Shown here in pieces: positions 7,293 to 15,940 of a DNA stretch of 64,000 nucleotides (positions within the stretch are counted from its first letter, which is position 1; each line of letters begins with the position of its first letter). The notes beneath the pieces were generated by a model. That model was not told where the DNA came from, made no database searches, and saw only the letters and a program-made list of their open reading frames with translations. The position numbers were made by a program, and so were the translations under genes. The DNA comes from JBNKZU01 sp050301795 (lineage in GTDB: Bacteria > Pseudomonadota > Gammaproteobacteria > Thiohalomonadales > Thiohalomonadaceae), in NCBI GenBank assembly GCA_050301795.1, contig JBNKZU010000014.1:132538-196537 (forward strand), read 5' to 3'.

Positions 7293-9154
7293 TGGCCATA
7301 AAAAACTGGCTATTGAAAGATCCCGCACGTGAGCAACGGCTATTCAATGGTCGAGCGATTGTTGCTTTCCTGTTTTGCGTTGTATTAATTGGCATCTTGA
7401 TCGCAAGAATGTACTACCTGCAAATAATGCAGAACGACTACTACTCCACGCTCTCAAAGAATAACCGGGTCTCCATCCTCCCAATACCACCGACACGGGG
7501 GTTAATCTTTGATCGTAACGGCACCATCCTTGCAGAAAACCTGCCCACCTACTCACTTGAGATTGTACAAGAACAGGTGGACGACCTTGATAAGACACTC
7601 AATGAACTTGGTCAACTTATTGAGATTAGCGATGAAGAGAAGCAGAGATTTATAAAAACCATTAACTCGAAACGACGTTTTGAGCCTGTTTCACTAAAGT
7701 ACAAACTTACCGATAAGGAGGTCGCACTGATTAGCGTCAACCGACACCGATTTCCAGGCGTTGAGATCAATTCACGATTAATTCGCTCCTACCCCTATGG
7801 CGATCTCACCTCCCACATTCTTGGTTATGTCGGTCGAATAAATCAAAGGGATTTGGAGTCGATAGAAACATCGAACTATGCAGCGACATCCCATATCGGA
7901 AAACTGGGTGTGGAGAAGTCGCTCGAACAGGAGCTGCATGGAAGTGTCGGTTTTCAGCATGTTGAGACCAATGCCAGAGGTCGTGTACTACGGGTGTTAG
8001 AACAAACACAACCGACACCCGGCAAGAATATCTATCTCAATATCGACTTAAACCTGCAACGCATTGCGACCAAGGCTTTTGGAAGTGACCGAGGCGCACT
8101 TGTTGCGATTGATCCCAATAATGGCGCTCTACTCTCAATGGTTAGCGTTCCATCGTATAACAACAACCTGTTTGTAAATGGCATTAGCAGCGCAGAGTAT
8201 CGCAAGCTCTCTCACTCCAATGCTAAACCGCTATTCAACCGAGCGATTCGTGGCCAATACCCGCCGGGTTCGACGACAAAACCGTTTGTCGGCCTGGCAG
8301 GGCTGGAGACCAATAAACTCACCAGTAAAGACCGGGTGGTGTGTGAAGGCTTCTACCAGTTAGAGAATGATGATCACAAATACCGCGACTGGAAAAAAAC
8401 GGGGCATGGCACCATAGGTCTGACTCGAGCGATTGTTGAATCGTGTGATGTCTTCTTCTATGACCTTTCACTCAAGCTTGGAATCAATACCATCTCCTCA
8501 TTTCTAAAACAGTTCGGTTTTGGTGTTAAAACCGGACTGGATATCGGCGGAGAGGCCTCAGGGCTGATGCCAACTCGGGAGTGGAAACGTAAAGTTCACC
8601 ACGAACCATGGTTTCCGGGAGAGACGCTTATCACAGGGATCGGGCAGGGCTTCAGTCTGGCAACACCACTTCAACTTGCTCATTCAACTGCAACCCTCGC
8701 AAACGGAGGACAGCGTCTCCAGCCCCAGGTCGTCAGCCTGATTGAAGATCCCCAAACCCATCAGCGAATGAAAATTGAGCCATCACCTATCAATGACAAG
8801 ATTCTCCTGTCTGAGTCCAATCTGAATCGTATAAAAAATGCGATGGAACTGGTGGTACACGGCATCACCGGAACAGCGAGGGGGATCAGTGAGGGTTTAA
8901 CCTACAAGATTGCTGGAAAAACCGGAACCTCACAGGTATTTGGTATTGCCCAGGATGAGGAGTATGTGGCAGAAGATATTGTGAAACGCCTGCGTGACCA
9001 TGGGTTATTTATCGGCTATGCACCAGCAGATAAGCCACGAATTGCCGTTGCGGTTATTGTTGAAAATGGTGGCAGTGGTGGCGCAGTGGCCGCGCCGATT
9101 GCCCGTAAAGTAATGGATGCTTACCTGCTTTCAACACAGGGAGAAAAACAGTAA
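7292..9154 (+). CDS. mrdA: Penicillin-binding protein 2, elongation-specific transpeptidase
   Basis: 620 residues, full length for class B PBP2, which cross-links peptidoglycan during cell elongation as the partner of RodA. A single N-terminal membrane anchor (VAFLFCVVLIGILIARMYYL) is followed by the pedestal/dimerisation region (PPTRGLIFDRNG). The transpeptidase domain has all three motifs: Ser327-Thr-Thr-Lys in PPGSTTKP, SCD in IVESCDVFFYDL, and KTGTS near residue 542. The start shares a base with the mreD stop, and the stop overlaps the rodA start. Confidence 0.97.
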   Translation: MAIKNWLLKDPAREQRLFNGRAIVAFLFCVVLIGILIARMYYLQIMQNDYYSTLSKNNRVSILPIPPTRGLIFDRNGTILAENLPTYSLEIVQEQVDDLDKTLNELGQLIEISDEEKQRFIKTINSKRRFEPVSLKYKLTDKEVALISVNRHRFPGVEINSRLIRSYPYGDLTSHILGYVGRINQRDLESIETSNYAATSHIGKLGVEKSLEQELHGSVGFQHVETNARGRVLRVLEQTQPTPGKNIYLNIDLNLQRIATKAFGSDRGALVAIDPNNGALLSMVSVPSYNNNLFVNGISSAEYRKLSHSNAKPLFNRAIRGQYPPGSTTKPFVGLAGLETNKLTSKDRVVCEGFYQLENDDHKYRDWKKTGHGTIGLTRAIVESCDVFFYDLSLKLGINTISSFLKQFGFGVKTGLDIGGEASGLMPTREWKRKVHHEPWFPGETLITGIGQGFSLATPLQLAHSTATLANGGQRLQPQVVSLIEDPQTHQRMKIEPSPINDKILLSESNLNRIKNAMELVVHGITGTARGISEGLTYKIAGKTGTSQVFGIAQDEEYVAEDIVKRLRDHGLFIGYAPADKPRIAVAVIVENGGSGGAVAAPIARKVMDAYLLSTQGEKQ

Positions 9155-10272
9155 TGTTGTCGAATTTTCAAACCATATCATCGACCGAGATGGGTCGAAG
9201 TCTCCATATCGATATCCCGCTATTGATGGGTCTACTGATCCTTTCAGCTGCAGGACTAGTGACACTCTACAGCGCCGGAAGCCAAGATATTGACCTTGTT
9301 TATCGCCAGGCCACCCGACTCTCGATTGCCTTTACTGTGATGTTTATCGTTGCCCAAATCCCGCCCGACACCCTGATGCGATGGAGCCGCTGGATCTTCT
9401 TTGCCGGAATAATCATGTTGATTGCAGTGTTGGTTCTGGGCACGGTGGGTAAAGGCGCACAACGCTGGCTCGACTTCGGTCTGGTACGTTTTCAACCATC
9501 AGAGATGATGAAGCTTGCCGTTCCGATGACCGTGGCATGGTATCTTCATGAGAAACCCCTTCCTCCGTCGATAAAGCATCTGATAATCGGTGCGATCATT
9601 GTCGTTGTACCGACACTATTGATAGCAAGGCAGCCCGATCTGGGTACCTCTCTCCTGATTTTCTCATCAGGATTCTTTGTGTTGCTCTTTGCCGGACTAA
9701 GCTGGAATCTACTGGGATACCTGTCAATACTCTCCATTCCGACAGGCTATATCCTGTGGAACTTCGGTATGCATGATTATCAACGCCAGCGGGTATTAAC
9801 CTTCCTCAATCCAGAGAGTGATCCCCTTGGCGCCGGGTATCACATCATCCAATCGAAGATCGCGATCGGCTCAGGTGGACTCTATGGAAAAGGCTGGTTA
9901 AACGGCACTCAGTCGCATCTCGATTTTCTTCCTGAGCGCCATACCGATTTTATCTTTGCTGTTTTCTCAGAAGAGTTTGGGCTTGCAGGAATTATTGCCC
10001 TGCTTATCTTCTACCTGATGATCGTGCTGCGAGGGCTCTATATTGCCAGCCAGGCACAGGATACCTTCGGCCGTCTGGTCGCTGGCGGGTTAACGATGAC
10101 CTTTATGGTCTATTTCTTTGTGAATATTGGCATGGTCAGTGGTATCCTACCTGTTGTTGGTTTACCACTACCACTGATTAGCTATGGAGGAAGTTCAATC
10201 GTTACCCTGCTTGCATCATTTGGTGTGCTGATGTCGATACACACGCATAGAAAGTTGTTAAAGAATTCATGA
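9154..10272 (+). CDS. rodA: RodA SEDS-family peptidoglycan glycosyltransferase
   Basis: 372 residues, normal for RodA, the multi-pass SEDS polymerase that extends glycan strands from lipid II in the elongasome. There are about ten hydrophobic segments. SEDS hallmarks are present: KGAQRWLDFGLVRFQPSEMMK with the conserved WLDFG/QPSE motif, RQPDLGTSLL with the essential Asp, the FLPERHTDFIFAVFSEEFGL loop, and the C-terminal GLPLPLISYGGSS. It follows mrdA with a TAATG overlap, and mltB begins four bases before its stop. Confidence 0.97.
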   Translation: MLSNFQTISSTEMGRSLHIDIPLLMGLLILSAAGLVTLYSAGSQDIDLVYRQATRLSIAFTVMFIVAQIPPDTLMRWSRWIFFAGIIMLIAVLVLGTVGKGAQRWLDFGLVRFQPSEMMKLAVPMTVAWYLHEKPLPPSIKHLIIGAIIVVVPTLLIARQPDLGTSLLIFSSGFFVLLFAGLSWNLLGYLSILSIPTGYILWNFGMHDYQRQRVLTFLNPESDPLGAGYHIIQSKIAIGSGGLYGKGWLNGTQSHLDFLPERHTDFIFAVFSEEFGLAGIIALLIFYLMIVLRGLYIASQAQDTFGRLVAGGLTMTFMVYFFVNIGMVSGILPVVGLPLPLISYGGSSIVTLLASFGVLMSIHTHRKLLKNS

Positions 10273-11237
10273 AAAACCTGTTATTACTACTCTTACTCCT
10301 GTTGACACCCCTTTATGCCTCTGCGGTATCTGATACCAACGAGATCGATCAATTTATTGATGAGATGGTCAACGATCACCAGTTTGATCGCAATTCACTC
10401 AAGGCGTTATTCGCTGATATAAAGTATCGCCAGGATATTATCGATGCGATTACCAAACCGGCTGAAGGGAAGGAGTGGCACCAATACCGTCCGATATTCA
10501 TCACCCAAAAACGCATCAAGGGTGGTGTTCAGTTTATGCAGCAACATGCTGAAACTCTGAAACGAGCTGAGAAACAATATGGAGTCCCGCCACAGATTAT
10601 TACCGCCATCATTGGAGTTGAAACCTTTTATGGCCGCTTCAAAGGTACATACCGTGTTGCTGATGCACTCTATACCCTCGGATTTGAGTACCCGCCACGA
10701 GCAACCTTCTTTAGGCAACAGTTTGCAGAGTTTCTGTTAATGGCGCGTGATGAAGGCATTGATCCACTCACAATGAAGGGCTCATACGCCGGCGCTATGG
10801 GACAACCACAGTTTATTCCGAGCAGCTTCCGTGCCTATGCCGTCGATTTTGACGGCGATGGGAAGCGTGACCTTTGGAACAACGTCGATGACATTATCGG
10901 TAGTGTTGCCAACTACTTTGCCAGACACCACTGGCAAAAAGGAGGCGCGATAGCCATGCGTGTGAATGTCAGTGGAAAAAAGCATGAGAGCCTGTTAGAT
11001 GCTGGTATCAAACCATCACATACTCCTGCAACGCTTAAAAGCAGTGGGGTAAGTATTCCTTCATCACTTGATAAAGACTCACTGTTTTCGCTAATCCGTT
11101 TTAAGCAGAAGAACTCTGAGGAGTACTGGATTGGTTATGATAACTTCTATGTCATTACCCGCTATAACCATAGCCCACTCTACGCCATGGCAGTCTATCA
11201 ACTAAGCGAAGCCATAAGAACGACTTTAAAACCCTGA
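10269..11237 (+). CDS. mltB: Membrane-bound lytic murein transglycosylase B
   Basis: 322 residues, GH103 family. It cleaves the MurNAc-GlcNAc glycosidic bond of peptidoglycan to leave 1,6-anhydro ends in the periplasm. The start MKNLLLLLLLLLTPLYASA is a strong signal sequence with a signal peptidase I type site; no lipobox Cys is seen, so this copy may be soluble (SltB/MltB-like). The catalytic Glu118 is in IIGVETFYGRF, and family blocks AGAMGQPQFIPSSFR and YAVDFDGDGKRDLWNN follow. The start overlaps rodA by four bases. Its position in the elongasome operon fits a role in opening the sacculus during growth. Confidence 0.95.
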   Translation: MKNLLLLLLLLLTPLYASAVSDTNEIDQFIDEMVNDHQFDRNSLKALFADIKYRQDIIDAITKPAEGKEWHQYRPIFITQKRIKGGVQFMQQHAETLKRAEKQYGVPPQIITAIIGVETFYGRFKGTYRVADALYTLGFEYPPRATFFRQQFAEFLLMARDEGIDPLTMKGSYAGAMGQPQFIPSSFRAYAVDFDGDGKRDLWNNVDDIIGSVANYFARHHWQKGGAIAMRVNVSGKKHESLLDAGIKPSHTPATLKSSGVSIPSSLDKDSLFSLIRFKQKNSEEYWIGYDNFYVITRYNHSPLYAMAVYQLSEAIRTTLKP

Positions 11238-12193
11238 TGATTATTGCGCCACCGATTCGATACGCCATACTCTTTGGTTCTCTTTTTATCACGGGCTGCG
11301 CTCGCCTTCTTATCTTTGATGGCGCTCCTGATGTCCCGTTAAAGCCTGAAGAGATTAAAGAGATCACACCTGTCTACGAGCCGCTAAGTCGAGCTGGAAA
11401 CATGAAGAGCTACGAGGTTTTCGGTAAAACATATCATGTGCTGGATAAGCGAGAGGGGTTTACCCAAACCGGTACGGCATCATGGTATGGCACCGGTTTT
11501 CATGGCAACACCACATCAAATGGTGAGACCTACGATATGTATAAACTAAGTGCAGCCCATAAATCGCTGCCACTACCAGCCTATCTACGGGTCACCAATC
11601 TTGATAACGGTTTATCGACTATCGTCCGGGTAAATGACCGGGGGCCTTTTCATAGTGACCGGATTATTGATCTCTCCTATGCCGCGGCAGTAAAACTGGG
11701 TTATGCCGATATCGGGACTGCAACGGTAAAACTCGAATCGATTGTTCCGCCAAGCCCACAAATGCTTGCCGCAGAACGTGCTCGTAAGAAACGGGAAGCA
11801 GAGGCGGCTCGAATAGCGACAGTCACTACAGCAACGCTGGTTCAGCCGGTGATTGATGCCAAACCATTAGCGTGGGAGCCAACCGAGAAACAGAAGCATG
11901 AGCTTGAACAACTCAACAGCAACGCTCAATTTTTACAGGTTGCCGCGTTCTCTGATCGAAGCAATGCAGAAAAGCTCGTGGCCAAACTAACTCAAGAGCA
12001 GCTCCCATCACCAACACTACTCTCCTTTAAAACTGGTGATAATTTGCTGTTTCGAGTCCGAATCGGCCCAATTAAAGATGAAGCCGAATTAGATCAGTTA
12101 CAGCAGAAACTGATGACATTGGGATTAACTGAGTCTCGCATTACAAAAGAATCTCCACAAAACGGGGATTCGAACAGCACGATCAAGAATTAG
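11237..12193 (+). CDS. rlpA: Septal ring lytic transglycosylase RlpA family lipoprotein
   Basis: 318 residues. The N-terminal signal peptide ends in the lipobox I-T-G-C (Cys20), so this is a predicted outer-membrane lipoprotein. A double-psi beta-barrel domain (about residues 75-165) contains GTASWYGTGFHGNTTSNGE, ALTTLPLP-like LPAYLRVTNL and RVNDRGPFHSDRIIDLS. A Glu/Ala/Arg-rich linker follows, then a C-terminal SPOR domain (about 230-305, FLQVAAFSDRSNAEKL) that binds denuded glycan strands at septa. RlpA cleaves such glycans in Pseudomonas. The ATG overlaps the mltB stop (TGATG). Confidence 0.95.
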   Translation: MIIAPPIRYAILFGSLFITGCARLLIFDGAPDVPLKPEEIKEITPVYEPLSRAGNMKSYEVFGKTYHVLDKREGFTQTGTASWYGTGFHGNTTSNGETYDMYKLSAAHKSLPLPAYLRVTNLDNGLSTIVRVNDRGPFHSDRIIDLSYAAAVKLGYADIGTATVKLESIVPPSPQMLAAERARKKREAEAARIATVTTATLVQPVIDAKPLAWEPTEKQKHELEQLNSNAQFLQVAAFSDRSNAEKLVAKLTQEQLPSPTLLSFKTGDNLLFRVRIGPIKDEAELDQLQQKLMTLGLTESRITKESPQNGDSNSTIKN

Positions 12194-12195
12194 AT

Positions 12196-12225
12196 TTGTC
12201 GCAATAAGTGACATCACGCTAGAAT
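12196..12225 (+). promoter_or_regulatory. Candidate sigma-70 promoter for dacA
   Basis: In the 56-base rlpA-dacA gap, TTGTCG (12196-12201) and TAGAAT (12220-12225) are separated by 18 bases, and dacA starts 25 bases further on. This is a reasonable housekeeping promoter, so dacA-dat-ybeD-lipB may be transcribed independently of the mre block. It is a motif-based prediction only. Confidence 0.45.
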
Positions 12226-12249
12226 AACTCTCGGAAATATTTACCTAAT

Positions 12250-13392
12250 ATGATCAATATGTTACGAATTGCACCACTGATTTTACTGCTTTTTTTCGGC
12301 TTAAGCGCGAATGCACAATCGCCACTTGTCCCGCCACCACCACGTCTAGCGGCATCCGGCTTTCTGTTACTGGATTTCCAAAGTGGACAGGTATTGGCCT
12401 CAGAAAACGAAGATTCAAAACTCGAACCTGCAAGCATAACCAAGATTATGACCGCCTATGTGGTATTCAAGGAGTTAAGCAATGGTCAAATCAAGCTTAG
12501 TGATCGTGTTCGAGTCAGTGAAAAGGCGTGGCGAACCAAGGGCTCACGCATGTTTATTGAGGTCGGTAAATATGTCACCGTTGAAGAGCTCATCAAGGGA
12601 ATGGTGATCCAATCGGGTAACGATGCCAGTGTCGCTCTCGCTGAATATGTTGGTGGAAGTGAGGATGCCTTTGTAACCCTGATGAACAACTATGCTCACA
12701 AGCTCGGAATGGACTCCAGCCATTTTGCAAATAGCACCGGTTTACCGGCACCAAAGCACTACACCACCCCCAAGGATATCGGCAAGCTAACGAGAACGAT
12801 AATCTCTGAATTTCCTGAATACTATAAGTGGTTCTCCGAAAAACGATATAAATACAACAATATCTCTCAAAACAATCGCAATCTGCTGTTGTTCAGAGAT
12901 AAAAGTGTCGATGGCCTGAAGACAGGCCACACCGAATCTGCCGGATATTGCCTCGTGGCCTCAGCTCAGCGTGACAATATGCGTTTAATCACCGTTGTGA
13001 TGGGTACAAAAAGTGAACGCGCCAGAGCGCAAGAGAGCCAGAAACTGATTAATTACGGGTTCAGGTTTTACGAAACCCATCAGCTTTATCAAAAACACCA
13101 ACCACTAAATACAGCCCGAATCTGGAAAGGGGCACAACAGCAGCTACAACTGGGGCTTGCTAACGATCTCTTTGTCACCATTCCTCGCGGACAATACAAA
13201 AAGATGAAGGCATCGATGGCCATTGAGAAGCAGATTATAGCTCCGGTGACGCAAGGAGCCCGACTCGGAAGTGTAAATATTGAACTTGGGAGTGAGGTGA
13301 TCGCCACCCCACCACTGATTGCTCTTCACTCGGTTGCCGAAGGGAGCATACTTCAGCGCATCAAGGATCATCTCCTCATGCTGCTTCAATAG
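12250..13392 (+). CDS. dacA: D-alanyl-D-alanine carboxypeptidase, PBP5/6 family
   Basis: 380 residues, a normal length. It trims the terminal D-Ala from peptidoglycan pentapeptides on the periplasmic face. The signal peptide (MINMLRIAPLILLLFFGLSANA) is followed by the penicillin-binding domain with Ser62-Ile-Thr-Lys65 (EPASITKIM), Ser122-Gly-Asn and Lys224-Thr-Gly (DGLKTGHTE). The C-terminal beta domain (about 280-360) ends in an amphipathic helix (ILQRIKDHLLMLLQ) that anchors the protein to the inner membrane. The neighbouring D-amino acid aminotransferase supports a D-Ala-related theme. Confidence 0.96.
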   Translation: MINMLRIAPLILLLFFGLSANAQSPLVPPPPRLAASGFLLLDFQSGQVLASENEDSKLEPASITKIMTAYVVFKELSNGQIKLSDRVRVSEKAWRTKGSRMFIEVGKYVTVEELIKGMVIQSGNDASVALAEYVGGSEDAFVTLMNNYAHKLGMDSSHFANSTGLPAPKHYTTPKDIGKLTRTIISEFPEYYKWFSEKRYKYNNISQNNRNLLLFRDKSVDGLKTGHTESAGYCLVASAQRDNMRLITVVMGTKSERARAQESQKLINYGFRFYETHQLYQKHQPLNTARIWKGAQQQLQLGLANDLFVTIPRGQYKKMKASMAIEKQIIAPVTQGARLGSVNIELGSEVIATPPLIALHSVAEGSILQRIKDHLLMLLQ

Positions 13393-13403
13393 GCCATCGG
13401 TAA

Positions 13404-14264
13404 ATGAACTCGATCGTCTATCTTAATGGTGAGTTTGTTGCAGCTGATAAGGCCAAGATATCTGTGCTTGATCGAGGGTTTATCTTCGGTGATGGTGTTT
13501 ATGAGGTGATCCCGGTCTACAGTGGTCTCCTGTTTCGTATGGAGCACCATCTCCAGCGTCTAAACGACAGCCTTAACGCTATTCGCATCGCCAACCCGCT
13601 TGATATCACTGCTTGGGGCGAAATACTGACCTCTCTGGTGGAACAAAATGGCGGTGGCGATCAGTCGCTATATCTACAGATCACTCGCGGCGTTGCTGAA
13701 CGTGACCATCGCTTCCCGCAAGGCGTCGAGCCAACTCTATTTGCAATGAGCCAACCACTTATCGAACCCTCATCTGAGCTTCAACTCGGCATAACGGCCA
13801 TCACCGTGGAGGATATCCGATGGAAATGGTGCCATATCAAATCCATCGCCCTGCTTCCGAATATTTTACTACGCCAACAAGCGATTGATGCCGGTGCTGC
13901 CGAGGCATTGATGATCCGCAATGGTTATCTGACTGAAGGTACAGCGAGCAATCTGTTTGTAATCAAAGACGGCGTTATCGCAACGCCACCCAAATCGAAC
14001 CTGTTGTTACCTGGAATTACCCGAGATCTGACTGTTGAGCTGTGCCAGCTCCACTCTATCCCTTGTGAAGAGCGGGAGATCGCAGCAACTGAGATTGAGC
14101 ATGCTGATGAGCTTTGGGTTACCAGCTCTACCAAAGAGATTGTTCCTATCATAATGGTTGATTCAAAACCTGTTGCGGATGGTAAGGTCGGTGAGGTTTG
14201 GCATACCCTGATCAAGCACTATCGTGAATACAAAACAGCATTTCGAAAAGGTCTTGTGACATGA
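13404..14264 (+). CDS. dat: D-amino acid aminotransferase (PLP fold type IV)
   Basis: 286 residues, class IV aminotransferase. The family start NSIVYLNGEFVAADKAKIS and the LDRGFIFGDGVYEVIP block are characteristic of D-alanine transaminases rather than of IlvE. The Schiff-base Lys146 is in CHIKSIALLPNILL, and the phosphate-binding TEGTASNLFVIKDG and ELWVTSSTKEIVPI blocks follow. The predicted reaction interconverts D-alanine and 2-oxoglutarate with D-glutamate and pyruvate. It lies between dacA and ybeD, overlapping ybeD by four bases. IlvE or PabC activity cannot be excluded from sequence alone. Confidence 0.88.
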   Translation: MNSIVYLNGEFVAADKAKISVLDRGFIFGDGVYEVIPVYSGLLFRMEHHLQRLNDSLNAIRIANPLDITAWGEILTSLVEQNGGGDQSLYLQITRGVAERDHRFPQGVEPTLFAMSQPLIEPSSELQLGITAITVEDIRWKWCHIKSIALLPNILLRQQAIDAGAAEALMIRNGYLTEGTASNLFVIKDGVIATPPKSNLLLPGITRDLTVELCQLHSIPCEEREIAATEIEHADELWVTSSTKEIVPIIMVDSKPVADGKVGEVWHTLIKHYREYKTAFRKGLVT

Positions 14265-14527
14265 ATCAAAATAGCGAAGAGACACTACTGGAATTTCCAT
14301 GCGAGTTCCCGATTAAAGCGATGGGTTCTGATCTTGACGGGTTTGAGACCCTGGTCGTTAGTTTAGTGCAGAAGCACTGTAATGAGGTTAGCCGCGTCCA
14401 TAGCCGTGCAAGCAAGAATGGTAATTTTATCTCTGTCACGGTGACGATCACCGCATCAAGTAAACAGCAGATTGACAGCATCTACTACGAGTTAACTGGA
14501 CACGAAAGCGTGCTAATGGCACTTTAG
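14261..14527 (+). CDS. ybeD: DUF493 (YbeD) family protein
   Basis: 88 residues, the typical size for the YbeD/DUF493 family. It has the family pattern LLEFPCEFPIKAMG near the start and SRASKNGNFISVTVTI in the middle, which matches a small ACT-like alpha/beta fold. The molecular role is unknown; the gene is very commonly found between dacA and lipB in gammaproteobacteria, as here. The start overlaps the dat stop, and lipB follows after 11 bases. Confidence 0.92.
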   Translation: MNQNSEETLLEFPCEFPIKAMGSDLDGFETLVVSLVQKHCNEVSRVHSRASKNGNFISVTVTITASSKQQIDSIYYELTGHESVLMAL

Positions 14528-14538
14528 AGCAAAACCTT

Positions 14539-15174
14539 GTGATCCCACCTGCGCTTATCAAAAAGCTTGGCATCGTCGACTACCAGGCGACTTGGGAGTC
14601 GATGATTGCGTTTACCAAAAACCGTACATCTCAAACCGCTGATGAGTTATGGTTGCTCCAACATCCACCCGTTTATACTCAAGGCAGAAACAGCAAACCT
14701 GAGCACCTGTTGGTCATGAGTGATATCCCAGTGATTAATATTGATCGGGGGGGACAGATCACCTACCACGCTCCCGGACAGTGGGTGCTCTATCTGTTGA
14801 TTGATCTAAAACGTCTGGGAATTGGTGTCCGAGAACTGACAAACCGAGTCGAGCACGGAGTTCAGAGACTACTTGAACACTACAACATCGAATCGACCAC
14901 ACGACGAGATGCACCAGGGGTTTACGTAAATCAGGCAAAGATTGCTGCTCTGGGTTTTCGAATCAAGCGAGGTTGTTGCTATCACGGGCTGAGTCTAAAT
15001 GTTGCGATGGATTTATCCCCATTTTCCGATATCAATCCATGTGGATATCAAGGGCTTACCGTTACTGATTTAAAGCAACTGGGGGTTAATGATTCCTTCG
15101 AAAGCATCGGCCAACGCCTTGTATCTTCTGTCCATCAAACGCTCTTCCAGGCAGAACGATCAGAATCGGCTTAA
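14539..15174 (+). CDS. lipB: Octanoyl-[acyl-carrier-protein]:protein octanoyltransferase
   Basis: 211 residues, normal for LipB, which moves octanoyl groups from ACP to lipoyl domains of 2-oxoacid dehydrogenases and the glycine cleavage H protein. The start is GTG. Catalytic Cys168 is in NPCGYQG and Lys134 in QAKIAALGFRI; the substrate-site motifs RGGQITYHAPGQ and YHGLSLNV are present. The usual lipA neighbour is absent. Instead a convergent gene overlaps the last 15 bases, so lipA must lie elsewhere. Confidence 0.95.
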   Translation: MIPPALIKKLGIVDYQATWESMIAFTKNRTSQTADELWLLQHPPVYTQGRNSKPEHLLVMSDIPVINIDRGGQITYHAPGQWVLYLLIDLKRLGIGVRELTNRVEHGVQRLLEHYNIESTTRRDAPGVYVNQAKIAALGFRIKRGCCYHGLSLNVAMDLSPFSDINPCGYQGLTVTDLKQLGVNDSFESIGQRLVSSVHQTLFQAERSESA

Positions 15175-15768
15175 ACGGATGGTCGATATCCGATTATTAT
15201 CAATCTCAAGCTTGATTGGATACGGCGCATAATCGAGTAATGTAACGGGTTTGTCTCCATTAACATTGACTTTGGATGAGGTCGGCTTACCGATAATTCG
15301 CTTAACCTTTCTCAAATGATCACCCAATTTAAGCGATGAGAATTCATGGTTCGGATAGGACGGTTTTCCGGTTAATTGTATCGACTCAACAACATCGTCT
15401 TTGTAATCAATCGCAAGATAGGTTTCGAGCAGAAAACCCTTTGCAGAGCGTTTTCCGCTTACGATGTAGATACGGGTCTCAAGACCGTTCTCACCTGGAG
15501 ACTTACTCAGTAGTCCCTTAAGGCTACTCTCAACTTCCTGTCGGGATTGGCCTATTGAGATCCCGCCGACTCTCATACAGGGCAGGTAGGCACTTGGACT
15601 ATTTGGATCAAATCGAGCCAAACTACCAATATTGCATCCAAGGTTTCCTGATGAAGCTCTGAACTCACCTACAGGTCCTGTAGTCGATTGATAAAACTTG
15701 GCAGCATACGCCGTGGGTAGTATTAAAAATAGTAGCGTTGTAACGCAAAAAAACTTAATCGTTTTCAT
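15160..15768 (-). CDS. Secreted protein of unknown function
   Basis: 202 residues, not recognised. A clear signal peptide (MKTIKFFCVTTLLFLILPTAYAA) predicts export to the periplasm. The mature part has two cysteines (NLGCN and LPCMRVGG) that could form a disulfide, a block resembling small periplasmic SmpA/BamE-like proteins (GISIGQSRQEVESSL, later LKLGDHLRKVKRIIGKPTS), and a C-terminal RLSRF. The pair of G-x-S/D-x-x-x-V-x-x-x-x-G-x-P motifs suggests two related halves with a BamE-like fold, which is inference. It stands alone and is convergent with lipB, overlapping it by 15 bases. Confidence 0.75.
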   Translation of the reverse strand: MKTIKFFCVTTLLFLILPTAYAAKFYQSTTGPVGEFRASSGNLGCNIGSLARFDPNSPSAYLPCMRVGGISIGQSRQEVESSLKGLLSKSPGENGLETRIYIVSGKRSAKGFLLETYLAIDYKDDVVESIQLTGKPSYPNHEFSSLKLGDHLRKVKRIIGKPTSSKVNVNGDKPVTLLDYAPYPIKLEIDNNRISTIRLSRF

Positions 15769-15940
15769 CTGTTTTCCCCCTTTTATTCCACCGATGTGCT
15801 GTACCCTTTAATGGGTATCTTTAATATTTTGTTATCTCTAATCTGATGGGCATCATCCCAAATGCGATCATTTCATCAGCGAGTATCCTCTTTTATCTTT
15901 TTTTAGAGGTGGTTGCAAATATCTGACAATTCAAGCCGGA

